DNA of 64,000 nt from Bifidobacterium breve (GTDB taxonomy: Bacteria; Actinomycetota; Acidimicrobiia; Acidimicrobiales; Acidimicrobilacustridaceae), in NCBI GenBank assembly GCA_945878725.1, contig CAMCTY010000001.1, positions 62,001 through 126,000 of the forward strand. Reading direction: 5' to 3'. The position numbers and the translations under genes were made by a program. The notes beneath the pieces were generated by a model. It saw nothing but the letters and a program-made list of their open reading frames with translations, had not been told where the DNA came from and did no database searches. Below, piece by piece: positions 25,308 through 36,427 of the stretch (within the stretch, counting starts at the first letter, position 1; each line of letters starts with the position of its first letter).

Positions 25308-25748
25308 TCAGGCGGCTTCGACGATTGACTTCAGGAGGCGCAGGTTTCGCTTCCAGATGAGCTTGAGCAATTGTCCGCCAACAAGAGCGCCGATCGGTCC
25401 ACCCATCCACCAAGGAAAGCGAAGGTCTTCGCGCCACGAGAACGTGGTTTGGCCGGGTGCGGGGGAGTCGAGGGTGAACTCGCCGGTACCGGTCACCATG
25501 CCTACGTGACGCACGCCCATCGTTCGGGCGGGAACCCAGGTTGTGATTTCCATTTTGTCGGTGAGACGGAATGGTCCGACTTTGGTGTCGCAATCGAATG
25601 TCGTTCCCTCACCGGACGTGCTCGGTGACGTGAAACGGATAGCCACGGCATCGTGCATCCAGTCGACATGGTTCTCGACATGGCGAACAACTTCCCAAAC
25701 CTGCTCGGGGGTTGCACTGATGACGGTACGAACGTTGATCTCGGCCAT
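25308..25748 (-). CDS. SRPBCC (polyketide cyclase/START-like) protein
   Basis: 146-residue ligand-binding fold of the SRPBCC superfamily: AEINVRTVISATPEQVWEVV opens the domain, the middle has the expected strands (TTFDCDTKVGPF, MEITTWVPARTMG) and the C-terminal long helix is QLLKLIWKRNLRLLKSIV. Such proteins bind hydrophobic ligands or act as cyclases; no specific role is evident. TAGCCT ends 6 bases before its ATG on the minus strand. It lies downstream of the methyltransferase gene on the same strand. Confidence 0.8.
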   Translation of the reverse strand: MAEINVRTVISATPEQVWEVVRHVENHVDWMHDAVAIRFTSPSTSGEGTTFDCDTKVGPFRLTDKMEITTWVPARTMGVRHVGMVTGTGEFTLDSPAPGQTTFSWREDLRFPWWMGGPIGALVGGQLLKLIWKRNLRLLKSIVEAA

Positions 25749-25754
25749 GGGTCG

Positions 25755-25760
25755 AGGCTA
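25755..25760 (-). promoter_or_regulatory. -10 element for SRPBCC gene
   Basis: On the minus strand TAGCCT ends 6 bases before the ATG at 25748. Confidence 0.45.
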
Positions 25761-25805
25761 GGTCCCGGAATCGCCATTGGGTGGATCGTGGTTAGGAAAC
25801 GGGTG

Positions 25806-26570
25806 TTAGCGACGTCGGTAAACCGAGACATGCCGCTGGCTCAGTTCGGTGAACGCAAGGCCCCGCCAGTCCTCATGACGCGTCTCAAGTTCGAGCCCGG
25901 CGTTTGCAGCGAGTTGGTCGAGTTGCGACGGAGAGAGATAGCGAACTGACCATGGGCGAATGTGAACATGACCGTCAGCGAGTTTTTCGATGTGCCGACC
26001 TCGGATCGTCTGGGAATCCGCATCGTGCTCGGTCGACGTGATCACCTCGCGTTCGCTTTCGACTCGGGCTGCAGCGAACGCCCGATCGGGGACCGAATCA
26101 GGATCGGTGGGAACAAAAGCCTCGATAACGAGACGGCCGCCGGGAGAAAGGACCGCCGCGGTCTCGAAAAGACACGCGGATTGCAGATCCTCGGAATCGA
26201 GATTGAAGAACGTATTAAATGCGCAGAACGCGAGCGGATAGCCCTCGGTCGGAAGTCCCCGCGGGTCAGATCGCAGGATCTCCCCGAATGCCGCCATGTC
26301 GGCAAGGACGCCGGCGACGGTGGTGCTCGGGTCCTTGGTCCGCAGGCGCTCGAGCATCGCGGCTGACGCGTCGATTCCAATCACGGTGATTCCTGATTCG
26401 GCGAGCGGGATGGCGAGCCGCCCGGTGCCGACGCCTAGTTCCAGTACCGGTCCGGGACCGCTCAGATTCGCCAATGCCAGGACAGCTCCGGGGGTATCGA
26501 AGAAGTCGGCGTACCAGTCGTCGTACACATCGGCGAAGGCATCGCCATAACCGGCTGGATCGTGGACCAC
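25806..26570 (-). CDS. class I SAM-dependent methyltransferase
   Basis: 254-residue Rossmann methyltransferase. Motif I is VLELGVGTGRLAIPLA, followed by VIGIDASAAMLERL and GGRLVIEAFVP. An N-terminal DVYDDWYADFF cap is typical of small-molecule methyltransferases. The GTG at 26570 is chosen because CAGACT ends 6 bases before it on this strand; the longer open frame to 26807 would run into the divergent cysteine desulfurase gene. The acceptor is unknown. Confidence 0.82.
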   Translation of the reverse strand: MVHDPAGYGDAFADVYDDWYADFFDTPGAVLALANLSGPGPVLELGVGTGRLAIPLAESGITVIGIDASAAMLERLRTKDPSTTVAGVLADMAAFGEILRSDPRGLPTEGYPLAFCAFNTFFNLDSEDLQSACLFETAAVLSPGGRLVIEAFVPTDPDSVPDRAFAAARVESEREVITSTEHDADSQTIRGRHIEKLADGHVHIRPWSVRYLSPSQLDQLAANAGLELETRHEDWRGLAFTELSQRHVSVYRRR

Positions 26571-26576
26571 CCCCTG

Positions 26577-26618
26577 AGTCTGCCTCCTGTGGGCCGATCC
26601 TCGTGGCGCCGGTACCCT
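26577..26618. promoter_or_regulatory. divergent -10 elements, methyltransferase and cysteine desulfurase
   Basis: CAGACT on the minus strand (26582-26577) is 6 bases from the methyltransferase GTG. TACCCT on the plus strand (26613-26618) is 8 bases from the desulfurase ATG. Confidence 0.4.
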
Positions 26619-26626
26619 TCCAGACC

Positions 26627-27856
26627 ATGGATGCCTATCTCGATCACGCTGCGACGGGACCAATGCGTCCCGAAGCGATTGAGGCCATGCTTCCGTTTCT
26701 CGGGGACCGATTCGCGAATCCGTCGGGTGCGCATCGTCTGGCACGTGATGCGCGTCGGGCCATCGACGAGGCCCGAGACGAGATCGCCGAACTGGTAGGA
26801 GCTTCACCTGGTGAGATCGTTTTCACCAGTGGCGGTACTGAATCAGACAATCTCGCGGTGTTCGGAGCGGGGCGGGCTGCAGCTGGTCCGGCGGTCACCG
26901 CAGGTCCGGCTGATGATGTCGCCCGGTTCGGGCGGGCAGTGTGTAGTGCGATTGAACATCACGCGGTGCTTGACGTAATCACGGAACTTGATGGCGCCAC
27001 GATTCCCGTTGATGAATTTGGTCGCCTCGACTTGAGTGCCCTTTCGGCTCTGTTACTCGAAGAGGCTGACCGCGTGGCCGCAGGCACTGGGCCCGGCGTC
27101 CGTCTCGTTTCGGTCATGGCCGTCAACAACGAAGTGGGTACGTTTCAGCCGCTCGACGATGTGGCTCGAATCATGAAGCGTCACGCTCCGGGAGCGGTTC
27201 TTCACACCGATGCGGTGCAGGCCTTCTGCTGGACCGATGTTGCAGTGTCATGCAAGAGCGCGGATTTGCTCAGCATGAGCGCGCACAAGTTCGGAGGGCC
27301 GAAAGGCATTGGTCTGCTTGTCGCTCGGGAAGGCGTGGCGATCAATGCCCGTCAGGTCGGCGGAGGGCAAGAGCGCGATCGGCGATCGGGAACACAAAAC
27401 GTGGCCGGAATCGTTGCGATGGCCGTTGCCGCCCGACTCACCGCAGCCCATCGCGAAAGCGAAATCGCGCGCCTCGGAGCCTTGCGCGATCGACTTCTTG
27501 ACGGTCTGCTTCAACTCGTTCCTGATGCCATTGAAACCGCGGCGGTGTCTTCGACTGGTGTTGCCGACCGGACAGATCGGGCTGCCGGGATCGCGCACAT
27601 CTGTTTCCCCCAGGTTGAGAGTGAGGCTCTTCTGTTTCTGCTGGAGAGAGGTGAGATCTACGCCTCGGCCGCGTCATCCTGTGCAAGCGGAGCGATGGAA
27701 GAGTCACATGTGCTCGCGGCGATCGGCGTCGACCCGTCAATAGCCAAAGGATCGTTGCGGTTGTCGCTCGGATGGTCGACCACCGAGAGTGATATCGATC
27801 AAGCTCTTGCCGTGATCCCGCCCGCTGTTGAGCGACTTCGCACGTTCGGGATATAG
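26627..27856 (+). CDS. iscS: cysteine desulfurase
   Basis: PLP enzyme (409 residues) taking sulfur from cysteine as a persulfide, for Fe-S clusters and tRNA thiolation. MDAYLDHAATGPMRP is the usual start. The PLP lysine is in SMSAHKFGGPKGIG, the cofactor His in AIEHHAVL, and the catalytic Cys in ASSCASGAMEESHV. The long Cys loop is typical of IscS/NifS rather than SufS. It is followed after 9 bases by mnmA, its likely sulfur acceptor; the same pair is adjacent in mycobacteria. IscS is used as the closest symbol. Confidence 0.9.
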   Translation: MDAYLDHAATGPMRPEAIEAMLPFLGDRFANPSGAHRLARDARRAIDEARDEIAELVGASPGEIVFTSGGTESDNLAVFGAGRAAAGPAVTAGPADDVARFGRAVCSAIEHHAVLDVITELDGATIPVDEFGRLDLSALSALLLEEADRVAAGTGPGVRLVSVMAVNNEVGTFQPLDDVARIMKRHAPGAVLHTDAVQAFCWTDVAVSCKSADLLSMSAHKFGGPKGIGLLVAREGVAINARQVGGGQERDRRSGTQNVAGIVAMAVAARLTAAHRESEIARLGALRDRLLDGLLQLVPDAIETAAVSSTGVADRTDRAAGIAHICFPQVESEALLFLLERGEIYASAASSCASGAMEESHVLAAIGVDPSIAKGSLRLSLGWSTTESDIDQALAVIPPAVERLRTFGI

Positions 27857-27865
27857 GAGTCGGTC

Positions 27866-28939
27866 ATGCAGGTACTTGTCGGAATGTCGGGAGGTGTGGA
27901 TTCGTCGGTTGCTGCGGCGATGCTGCGCGACGAGGGGCATGAAGTTGTCGGCGTCACACTGAAACTGTGGGGTGGCGACTCCGACTCGGGTTGTTGCTCG
28001 GTCAGCGATGTCGACGATGCCCGAAGGGTTGCCCAGCAACTCGGCCTCGAGCATCTCGTATTCAACTTCGGTGAGGATTTTGACGAGCACGTCGTGAATC
28101 CCTACGTGGCTGACCACGCCAAAGGACTCACGCCTAATCCGTGTATTGAATGCAATCGTCATCTCAAGTTCGACAGGCTGCTTACCCGGGCGCGGGCGCT
28201 CGGCTTCGATGCGGTTGCGACCGGTCACCATGCGCTGGTTCGCCCCGTCGGCCCCGCGGGATCTCTCCGCATCTGTCGTGGTGTCGACGACCAGAAGGAT
28301 CAGAGCTACGTATTGCACATGCTGACGGCGCAACAACTGTCACAGGTGTTGCTCCCGATCGGATCGCTCACCAAGGACGAGGTCCGCACTCGCGCCGTTG
28401 CACTCGGGCTGCGCACGGCCGGAAAACCGGATAGCCAGGATGTCTGTTTCATCTCTCATGTCGGCGGCGGTCGACGTTCGTTTCTCTCGGACCGCATTCG
28501 GCTGCATCCCGCTCGCGTCGTCGACAAGTCGGGAGTCGACGTGGGCGAGGTCGATGCCGTCGAACTCGTGACGGTTGGGCAGCGCCGAGGCCTTGGTGTT
28601 GTGATCGATGGCAGGCCTCGTTATGCGATCAACGTCGATGTCGATGCGCGACTCGTTGTTGTCGGTGAACCCGAAGACCTCGACGTTACGGGTCAGTCAT
28701 TAAGCGGGTTCACCTGGGTTGATGAAGAGGCTCGCCTGCACGCGCTGTCGACAGCTTCCGTGACAGTGCAAACAAGCGCCCACGGCGAACCGATTGCGGT
28801 GGCGACACTTGGTTGCGAAGCCAACAACAGAACCGTCGTGGAGATCGAATGGACCGAGCCCCGCCATCGAGTGGCGCGCGGACAAAGCGCAGTTGTCTAC
28901 GACGGTGATGTTGTTCTCGGTGGTGGAATCGTCAGCTGA
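27866..28939 (+). CDS. mnmA: tRNA-specific 2-thiouridylase MnmA
   Basis: Thiolates U34 of Glu, Gln and Lys tRNAs. The PP-loop is VGMSGGVDSSVAAAML. The catalytic cysteines are in NPCIECNRHLKF and DSQDVCFI. The C-terminal beta domain has the VTVGQRRGLG motif. The length of 357 residues is normal. AGGAG precedes the ATG. Coupling with the cysteine desulfurase gene fits persulfide transfer. Its last 8 bases overlap the convergent membrane protein gene. Confidence 0.95.
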   Translation: MQVLVGMSGGVDSSVAAAMLRDEGHEVVGVTLKLWGGDSDSGCCSVSDVDDARRVAQQLGLEHLVFNFGEDFDEHVVNPYVADHAKGLTPNPCIECNRHLKFDRLLTRARALGFDAVATGHHALVRPVGPAGSLRICRGVDDQKDQSYVLHMLTAQQLSQVLLPIGSLTKDEVRTRAVALGLRTAGKPDSQDVCFISHVGGGRRSFLSDRIRLHPARVVDKSGVDVGEVDAVELVTVGQRRGLGVVIDGRPRYAINVDVDARLVVVGEPEDLDVTGQSLSGFTWVDEEARLHALSTASVTVQTSAHGEPIAVATLGCEANNRTVVEIEWTEPRHRVARGQSAVVYDGDVVLGGGIVS

Positions 28940-29828
28940 CGACGAGTCGGCGTCGCTTCGCTTCGTCAAGAACCCATCCTGGGCGGCTCGGCGTGAACAG
29001 GACCGAGCGCACTTCCACAGGCGTAATGATCGCTTTTCGATCGCGCCTCGGGGGCGCAGGAATGATGTCGTCCAGCTCGGTCAGTGTCAGTTGTAAGGCC
29101 AAACCGAGCGCACCGACGGTCAGGTCGGTGGCATCGGTTCCTTCAACAGCAGGTCCGAGCGACGCGATTCGGTGACGCTGGGCGAGCATCCCGTCCGTAA
29201 GTGCCATCTGGTCAACGAGCACCAATCCTGCGGGAACGAATACGACCCATCGCTTCGACAACTGATGCAGGATCCTGATACCCGCGGCGGCGACGGCGAA
29301 CCCGACGACGGTGACGACGGCTCCAGCGATCCACACGTGGGCGCCGAGTAACAACGGACCTGTGATCACGCCGGCAAATACAAGGACCCATGCGATCTGG
29401 ATGGGTCCGAGCGTGAGCACGCCAGGAGGGCGGAGCGGAAGGCGACGCTCATCGCCATACGAGGAACCGTTGACGAACCGGTCACCGACAATGGCGGAGA
29501 GGGCCACGACTGCGGCCAGCGACGTGATCGCAAGAGCAACGGACTCGGCGGTATCCGCGCCGTCGGGTGCGACGACTGCGGCCCAACCTGCAACGAAGAG
29601 CGCAGCGGGAGCGAAGATTCGGATCAACGTGAGCGAAACGGTGCTCGGAACGAGGGTGGCGGCCAACCCGATGGCCCAGAAAGCCCAGAGCCCGACCGAT
29701 CCGACACGTTGGACATCGCCACTCCGGGGGTCAAGGGCGTTCCCGAGCGACGGGCCGGCGATGAAGGGGAGGGTGACCCAAACGAGGGCGGGGGCCCAGC
29801 GACCGAAGGTGCGCGATTTAGAACTCAT
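28932..29828 (-). CDS. multi-spanning membrane protein of unknown function
   Basis: 298 residues (ATG at 29828; a second ATG at 29834 is possible). About seven hydrophobic helices occupy residues 15-210, including VWVTLPFIAGPSLGN and VSLTLIRIFAPAALFVAGWA. A soluble C-terminal part with VVFVPAGLVLVDQMAL, ELDDIIPAPPRRD and VRSVLFTPSRPGWVL follows. No family is recognised. It sits between mnmA and the MetE-like gene on the opposite strand, a slot that often holds a membrane protein in related clusters. Confidence 0.6.
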   Translation of the reverse strand: MSSKSRTFGRWAPALVWVTLPFIAGPSLGNALDPRSGDVQRVGSVGLWAFWAIGLAATLVPSTVSLTLIRIFAPAALFVAGWAAVVAPDGADTAESVALAITSLAAVVALSAIVGDRFVNGSSYGDERRLPLRPPGVLTLGPIQIAWVLVFAGVITGPLLLGAHVWIAGAVVTVVGFAVAAAGIRILHQLSKRWVVFVPAGLVLVDQMALTDGMLAQRHRIASLGPAVEGTDATDLTVGALGLALQLTLTELDDIIPAPPRRDRKAIITPVEVRSVLFTPSRPGWVLDEAKRRRLVVS

Positions 29829-29934
29829 TCCCATGAGATTTGCCTATCGGGGGCCATCCTCGCTACTAAGTGACCTATGGCACAGCCTCGGACTCCCTTT
29901 CGGAGAGTTCGACGGAGCGGGAGGAGGTGGGTGG

Positions 29935-30978
29935 ATGGGACGTAATCCAACGCCAGGAGACCTTCTTCGCGCGCCGATCACGATCCTGCCCACGGGACTG
30001 GCGACTGGCATTGGTCATCTTCCGCATTTCGATCCGGGCGATGCGGTGGAGTTTGTTCTTCGTCATTCACCGAAGTTGCCGTTTGCTCCCGCCCTTCCAG
30101 CCCGGTCACGCCGAGAGGGGATGGTCGCGCAGGCGGCGGCCGGAGTGCGGGGTCTTACCGTTCTCGAAAACGGGTCGTTAGTGATCAACCGAGGAGCAAT
30201 CGATCCTGAGGCTCCGCTCGATAGGGATGTCTTCTCCGGCGACGCCTACGTCGGACTCCGCGCCTTCCTCACCGCTGTGGCCGACCGCGATGGTCCGATC
30301 AAAGTTTCGGTTACTGGTCCCGTGACATTCGGAATCGCCCTGCATGCCGCCGGACTTGATGCAGATCTCGCGTTTCGCCTCGCGGGTTCAATCGTGCGGC
30401 AGCGCATGGCGGCAATCGTCGATCATGTTTTGCGCAGGGTGCCCCAGGCGCAGATCGTGGTGTTCGTCGACGAACCGGCGATGGGTTCGCTTACCGAAGA
30501 GGGTTTTCCGATCGGTCCAACCGACGGCGTCGATCTTGTCTCCGGAGCAATGGCGATCGTTGAACCAATCGCGATCACGGGGTTGCATTGCTGCACACCG
30601 GCCGATTACCGACTGCTGCTCGGGGCCGGGCCCCGCATCCTGTCCGTTCCCCTCGACGGTGGTATTGAACGACACTCGGGGCTTCTCGGCGACTTCATTG
30701 ACCGCGGAGGTTGGATCGCGTGGGGCGCTGTTCCAACTGATGGTCCAGTGGGAACCACCGTCGACCGGCTCTGGCGTCGGTTGTCGAAACTCTGGAGTGA
30801 TCTTGCTGACGAAGGTTGCGACCCGGCGCTGTTGCGGACGAACGCGTTGGTCACTCCCGTGTGTGGACTTGCCCATCACGGAGTGACCCAAGCCGAGCAC
30901 GTCATGGAACTCACGTCGCAATTGGCGCAGCGACTCCAAGCCCAGGCCAACGGTGTCCGCATCTCGGTCGGTGCCTAG
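29935..30978 (+). CDS. short MetE-like (UROD/MetE superfamily) zinc protein
   Basis: 347-residue protein resembling only the C-terminal, zinc-carrying half of cobalamin-independent methionine synthase. The ligands can be matched: H and C in ITGLHCCTPADY and C in TPVCGLAHHG. TGIGHLPHFDPGDAVEFV near the start is typical of this actinobacterial group. The ATG at 29935 has a strong AGGAGG 7 bases upstream, so the longer frame is rejected. In mycobacteria a similar gene precedes ligA, as here. Full MetE activity is unlikely without the N-terminal half; a methyl transfer with another donor is possible. Confidence 0.75.
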   Translation: MGRNPTPGDLLRAPITILPTGLATGIGHLPHFDPGDAVEFVLRHSPKLPFAPALPARSRREGMVAQAAAGVRGLTVLENGSLVINRGAIDPEAPLDRDVFSGDAYVGLRAFLTAVADRDGPIKVSVTGPVTFGIALHAAGLDADLAFRLAGSIVRQRMAAIVDHVLRRVPQAQIVVFVDEPAMGSLTEEGFPIGPTDGVDLVSGAMAIVEPIAITGLHCCTPADYRLLLGAGPRILSVPLDGGIERHSGLLGDFIDRGGWIAWGAVPTDGPVGTTVDRLWRRLSKLWSDLADEGCDPALLRTNALVTPVCGLAHHGVTQAEHVMELTSQLAQRLQAQANGVRISVGA

Positions 30979-31046
30979 GACTGCATTCAGGCCACCTTTA
31001 TCGCAATGAGTCCGTCAGCCAGCACGGATGTAGTCGGTCCGGTCGG

Positions 31047-33095
<2,049 letters not shown>

Positions 33096-33124
33096 CAACT
33101 CGTGTCAATTACTCAGGGGGATCC

Positions 33125-33757
33125 GTGACCATCGAAGCCGTTGTGTTTGATTTTGGTGGGGTCTTCACCTCGTCGCCGTTCACCGGGTTGCACGCATGGC
33201 ATGTCGAGCAGGGCAATGACCCTGCGTCGGGCCTTCGTGCCGTATTCGGCCCCTACGACCAAGACACCGATCATCCATGGCACCGTCTCGAACGCGGCGA
33301 GATCGCCCTCGAGGCTGCGGCCGAGCAGATCAAGGTGATCGCCGCTGAAGAAGGAATGGATCTTGACCTGCGCGAGATGTTCGGCGCATTCGGCGGCGAG
33401 AACGGAGCGCGCACCGATGTTGTCGAACTCGGACTCGATCTTCGTGCCCGCGGCTATCGAACTGCGTTGGTAACGAACAACATCAAGGAGTTCTCAGATG
33501 GTTGGCGGGCGATGATTCCTGTCGACGCCCTGTTTGAGGTCGTCATTGACTCATCCGCGGTTGGTATCCGTAAACCGAACCCGTTGATCTACACGATGGC
33601 GCTTGAGCAATTGGGCGTAGCCCCCGAGAACTCAGTGTTTCTTGATGACGCGGTCGGCAACATTGACGCGGCGAGGGCCGTCGGCATGCACGCAATCCTC
33701 GTCGAGGACGATCACTCCAAAGCTTTCACTGAACTCGACCTGCTCCTGCGCAGCTGA
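33125..33757 (+). CDS. HAD family hydrolase
   Basis: 210-residue haloacid dehalogenase-type phosphatase. Motif I is VVFDFGGVF with nucleophile D9, motif II ALVTNN, motif III RKPNPLIY and motif IV FLDDAVGN. The DFGG form of motif I, in which the usual second Asp is Gly, is shared with the HAD-IA group related to the epoxide hydrolase N-terminal domain. The GTG at 33125 has GGGGG shortly before it. The substrate is unknown. Confidence 0.85.
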   Translation: MTIEAVVFDFGGVFTSSPFTGLHAWHVEQGNDPASGLRAVFGPYDQDTDHPWHRLERGEIALEAAAEQIKVIAAEEGMDLDLREMFGAFGGENGARTDVVELGLDLRARGYRTALVTNNIKEFSDGWRAMIPVDALFEVVIDSSAVGIRKPNPLIYTMALEQLGVAPENSVFLDDAVGNIDAARAVGMHAILVEDDHSKAFTELDLLLRS

Positions 33758-33799
33758 GAATCTTGCGCAGCTGAAATTCCGTCTAGGGGATCCGCGGAC

Positions 33800-34294
33800 T
33801 CAGATGACTGTGAAGCACCAAGTCTGACGGGTCGCCTGATTCGGTCCCTTCGATGACATCCAATACGTCGCTGTGAGGCAGTTCTCGCCGGGCGGAAGTG
33901 ACTCGTAAATCTTGTCAGGGCCGGGCTTATACGTGATCTGGTTGAGCGGGGGGACGACGTTCACTTGGTCGAGGGGGAGAGGTTTGCCGTTGAGGGCGAT
34001 CGTTCCCTCGTAACCGGGGGCAAGGTCAATGCCGATGATGTCCTGCTGAAGAACCTTGGCTCCGGAGGTGGGGATGAGTCGTTCAATGGCGCTGTTGTTG
34101 AGCGTGCCAGATCCCTCGGACGCCTTTTTGACGAGTAGGGAGACACAACCGAGAACGATCACGACAAGAAGCGCGTAGGCAAGGTGGCGAGGATGAAACC
34201 GCCTTCCGCGTTTCCCCTGAGGTCGCGGAGACGGCGTTTCTCCCGATGGTGGCGTTTGTCCGGAAGTTGACGATGCAGAGGCGGCGGAAGTCAC
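33800..34294 (-). CDS. single-pass membrane protein of unknown function
   Basis: 164 residues: a Ser/Thr/Pro-rich cytoplasmic start, a basic stretch (GKRGRRFHPRHLA), one membrane helix (YALLVVIVLGCVSLLV) and an extracytoplasmic domain with two Cys (ENCLTATYW, QTWCFTVI). The GTG at 34294 lies 6 bases after CAAACT on this strand, matching the leaderless pattern. It is divergent from the PASTA kinase, whose extracellular side also faces the envelope; a functional link is only suggested by position. Confidence 0.6.
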   Translation of the reverse strand: MTSAASASSTSGQTPPSGETPSPRPQGKRGRRFHPRHLAYALLVVIVLGCVSLLVKKASEGSGTLNNSAIERLIPTSGAKVLQQDIIGIDLAPGYEGTIALNGKPLPLDQVNVVPPLNQITYKPGPDKIYESLPPGENCLTATYWMSSKGPNQATRQTWCFTVI

Positions 34295-34300
34295 GACGAC

Positions 34301-34395
34301 AGTTTGCCTCCCGCAGCGCGTGGACGGGCAGTCGGGGTCGGCAGCGATCGGGGCGATATGGGGTGGCCGATTCTTTAACAGCCAACAACTACCCT
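34301..34395. promoter_or_regulatory. divergent -10 elements, membrane protein and PASTA kinase
   Basis: CAAACT on the minus strand (34306-34301) and TACCCT on the plus strand (34390-34395) each end 6 bases before the corresponding GTG. Confidence 0.45.
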
Positions 34396-34401
34396 CGGAG
34401 A

Positions 34402-36381
34402 GTGTCCAACTCCCGCGCCGCCGACCGGGTCGGTCAGGTTCTCGGGGGCCGTTACCGGTTGCTCGCTCCCATCGGCACCGGGGCATCCGCCACCGTGTAC
34501 CTCGCCGACGACGTGGTTCTACGTCGCCGTGTCGCGGTCAAGGTCTTGCACGACGCGCTCGCCGGAGATGCCTCGTTCCTCAAGCGCTTTCGCGCCGAGG
34601 CCCAGGCCGCAGCAGCGCTGAACCATCCGAACGTGATGGCGGTGCACGACTGGGGGCAGGGCGATGTCCCTTATCTCGTAACCGAGATGCTGGCGGGTGG
34701 ATCGCTTCGAGGGTTGCTCGATACTGGCGCCCGACTCGATCTCGCGCAGACTCGGCACATCGGGATCGAAGCGGCCAACGCTTTGGACTACGCACAACGT
34801 CGAGGGTTCGTTCATCGGGACATCAAACCGGCGAATCTGCTTTTCGACGATGAGGCTCGCCTGCGAATCGCAGATTTTGGTTTGGCGCGCGCACTAGCCG
34901 AAGCGGCATGGACGGAGCCGGCCGGAGCCATTCTGGGCACGGCCCGCTATGCCTCACCCGAGCAGGCACAGGGTGCGGTTCTCGATGGCCGCAGCGACGT
35001 GTACTCGCTTGGACTTGTGCTGATCGAGGCCGTAACCGGGCAGGTTCCATTCGCGACCGACACGACGCTCGGCACACTCATGGGTCGCGTCGACAAGAAC
35101 GTGCCTGTTCCGGCCTCGCTCGGCGAATTGGTACCGGCATTGCAGGCGGTCGGAGTGCCGAATCCTGCTGATCGACCCGACGCTGCCGAATTCGCCACGA
35201 TGCTCATGGCTGCCGGAGATCTCGGCCCCGTTGCGGCACTTCCTCTGGCCGGAACTGCGACCTTGCGGCCTGATGAGCTCGATCCGCGCGAACCCACGAC
35301 GATGTACGTGCCAGAGAGCGCTGTCCTCGCAAGAGCAACGTCTGATGCGGTCGACGCCACCGGTGTGGTGTTCATCTCCGATGACATCAACCAACCCGCC
35401 ACACGCGTCATTGAAAGACCGGCATTCGATCTTGATCTGGCTATTGATGATTTCGGCCCGGGGAGGAGAGGGGCCGGCGGGGGATCCGTTCGGAAGCGAC
35501 GTCTATCTCGCCGCAGTTTCTTGGTCACGTTGCTTGCGCTACTCATCGTGGGAGGCGGGGCGGCATTCATGCTGCTGCGCACGCCCACGCACGTGCTCGG
35601 CGACTACGTCTCGACGACGATCGAGGAAGCACGAAACGATCTTTCCTCAAAGGGACTGAAGATCGCCGAAACCGGTACCTACGACGAGAGCATTCCCTCC
35701 GGAATCGTCATTACCCAAGATCCTCTCTCCGGTGTGTCGTTGGCTGAGGGGAAGACGGTGTCGCTTACCGTTTCGCTCGGTCCACCGCCGGTGCCGGTGC
35801 CGACTGATCTTGTCGGCAAGAGCGTTGATCAGGCCACGGTGGCCCTCAGCGCAGCTGGATTGAAAACCGGGACGCTCATCGATGCATTCGACGAAAACGT
35901 CGCGAAGGGAATCGTGCTCTCGCTCGCTGAAGGAGTTGGTGCCGAAGCCCCGAAGGGTTCCGCAGTGAATCTCATCGTGAGCGCTGGCCCAAAACCGCGG
36001 ACGGTACCCGCTGACCTCATCGGAAAACCCGTCGATTCGGTCACCGCCCAATTGACTGCCCTCGGACTCAAGGTGGCTCGTGACGACGCGTATTCAGAGA
36101 CGGTGGCCGAAGGGATCGTGATCTCGGTGAATCCCGCGTCAGGAGCGACTGTTGCGAAAGGCGGCTCGGTGACGGTGAGCGCGTCAAAGGGCCGGAGGCC
36201 CGTGACGATTCCGCAGTCGATCATTGGAAAGACCGTCGCCGCGGCGGAGGCGGAACTCACAGCACTCGGTCTGGTTGTGAACGGTGTCTCCGGACCTCCG
36301 AGCGGCAGGGTGACCGGTTCCACGCCGGCGGTTGGCTCGCAGGTAAAACCGGGATCATCTTTGCAACTCACGACCCGATAG
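34402..36381 (+). CDS. serine/threonine protein kinase with PASTA domains
   Basis: 659-residue membrane kinase of the PknB type. The kinase domain (about 18-285) has IGTGASATVYL, K47 in RVAVKVL, FVHRDIKPANLLF and IADFGLARAL. A Ser/Thr-rich linker leads to one membrane helix (FLVTLLALLIVGGGAAFML). Four PASTA repeats follow outside the cell, of the kind that bind peptidoglycan or lipid II. It probably couples cell wall state to growth and division. The GTG at 34402 follows TACCCT by 6 bases; the open frame extending upstream to 34246 would overlap the divergent gene. No partner phosphatase is adjacent. Confidence 0.93.
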   Translation: MSNSRAADRVGQVLGGRYRLLAPIGTGASATVYLADDVVLRRRVAVKVLHDALAGDASFLKRFRAEAQAAAALNHPNVMAVHDWGQGDVPYLVTEMLAGGSLRGLLDTGARLDLAQTRHIGIEAANALDYAQRRGFVHRDIKPANLLFDDEARLRIADFGLARALAEAAWTEPAGAILGTARYASPEQAQGAVLDGRSDVYSLGLVLIEAVTGQVPFATDTTLGTLMGRVDKNVPVPASLGELVPALQAVGVPNPADRPDAAEFATMLMAAGDLGPVAALPLAGTATLRPDELDPREPTTMYVPESAVLARATSDAVDATGVVFISDDINQPATRVIERPAFDLDLAIDDFGPGRRGAGGGSVRKRRLSRRSFLVTLLALLIVGGGAAFMLLRTPTHVLGDYVSTTIEEARNDLSSKGLKIAETGTYDESIPSGIVITQDPLSGVSLAEGKTVSLTVSLGPPPVPVPTDLVGKSVDQATVALSAAGLKTGTLIDAFDENVAKGIVLSLAEGVGAEAPKGSAVNLIVSAGPKPRTVPADLIGKPVDSVTAQLTALGLKVARDDAYSETVAEGIVISVNPASGATVAKGGSVTVSASKGRRPVTIPQSIIGKTVAAAEAELTALGLVVNGVSGPPSGRVTGSTPAVGSQVKPGSSLQLTTR

Positions 36382-36413
36382 TTCCGGACAATCGGTCAGC
36401 TGATCGCCACCGG

Positions 36414-36419
36414 TACCCT
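36414..36419 (+). promoter_or_regulatory. -10 element for MFS gene
   Basis: TACCCT ends 8 bases before the GTG at 36428. Confidence 0.35.
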
Positions 36420-36427
36420 TTGCCATC

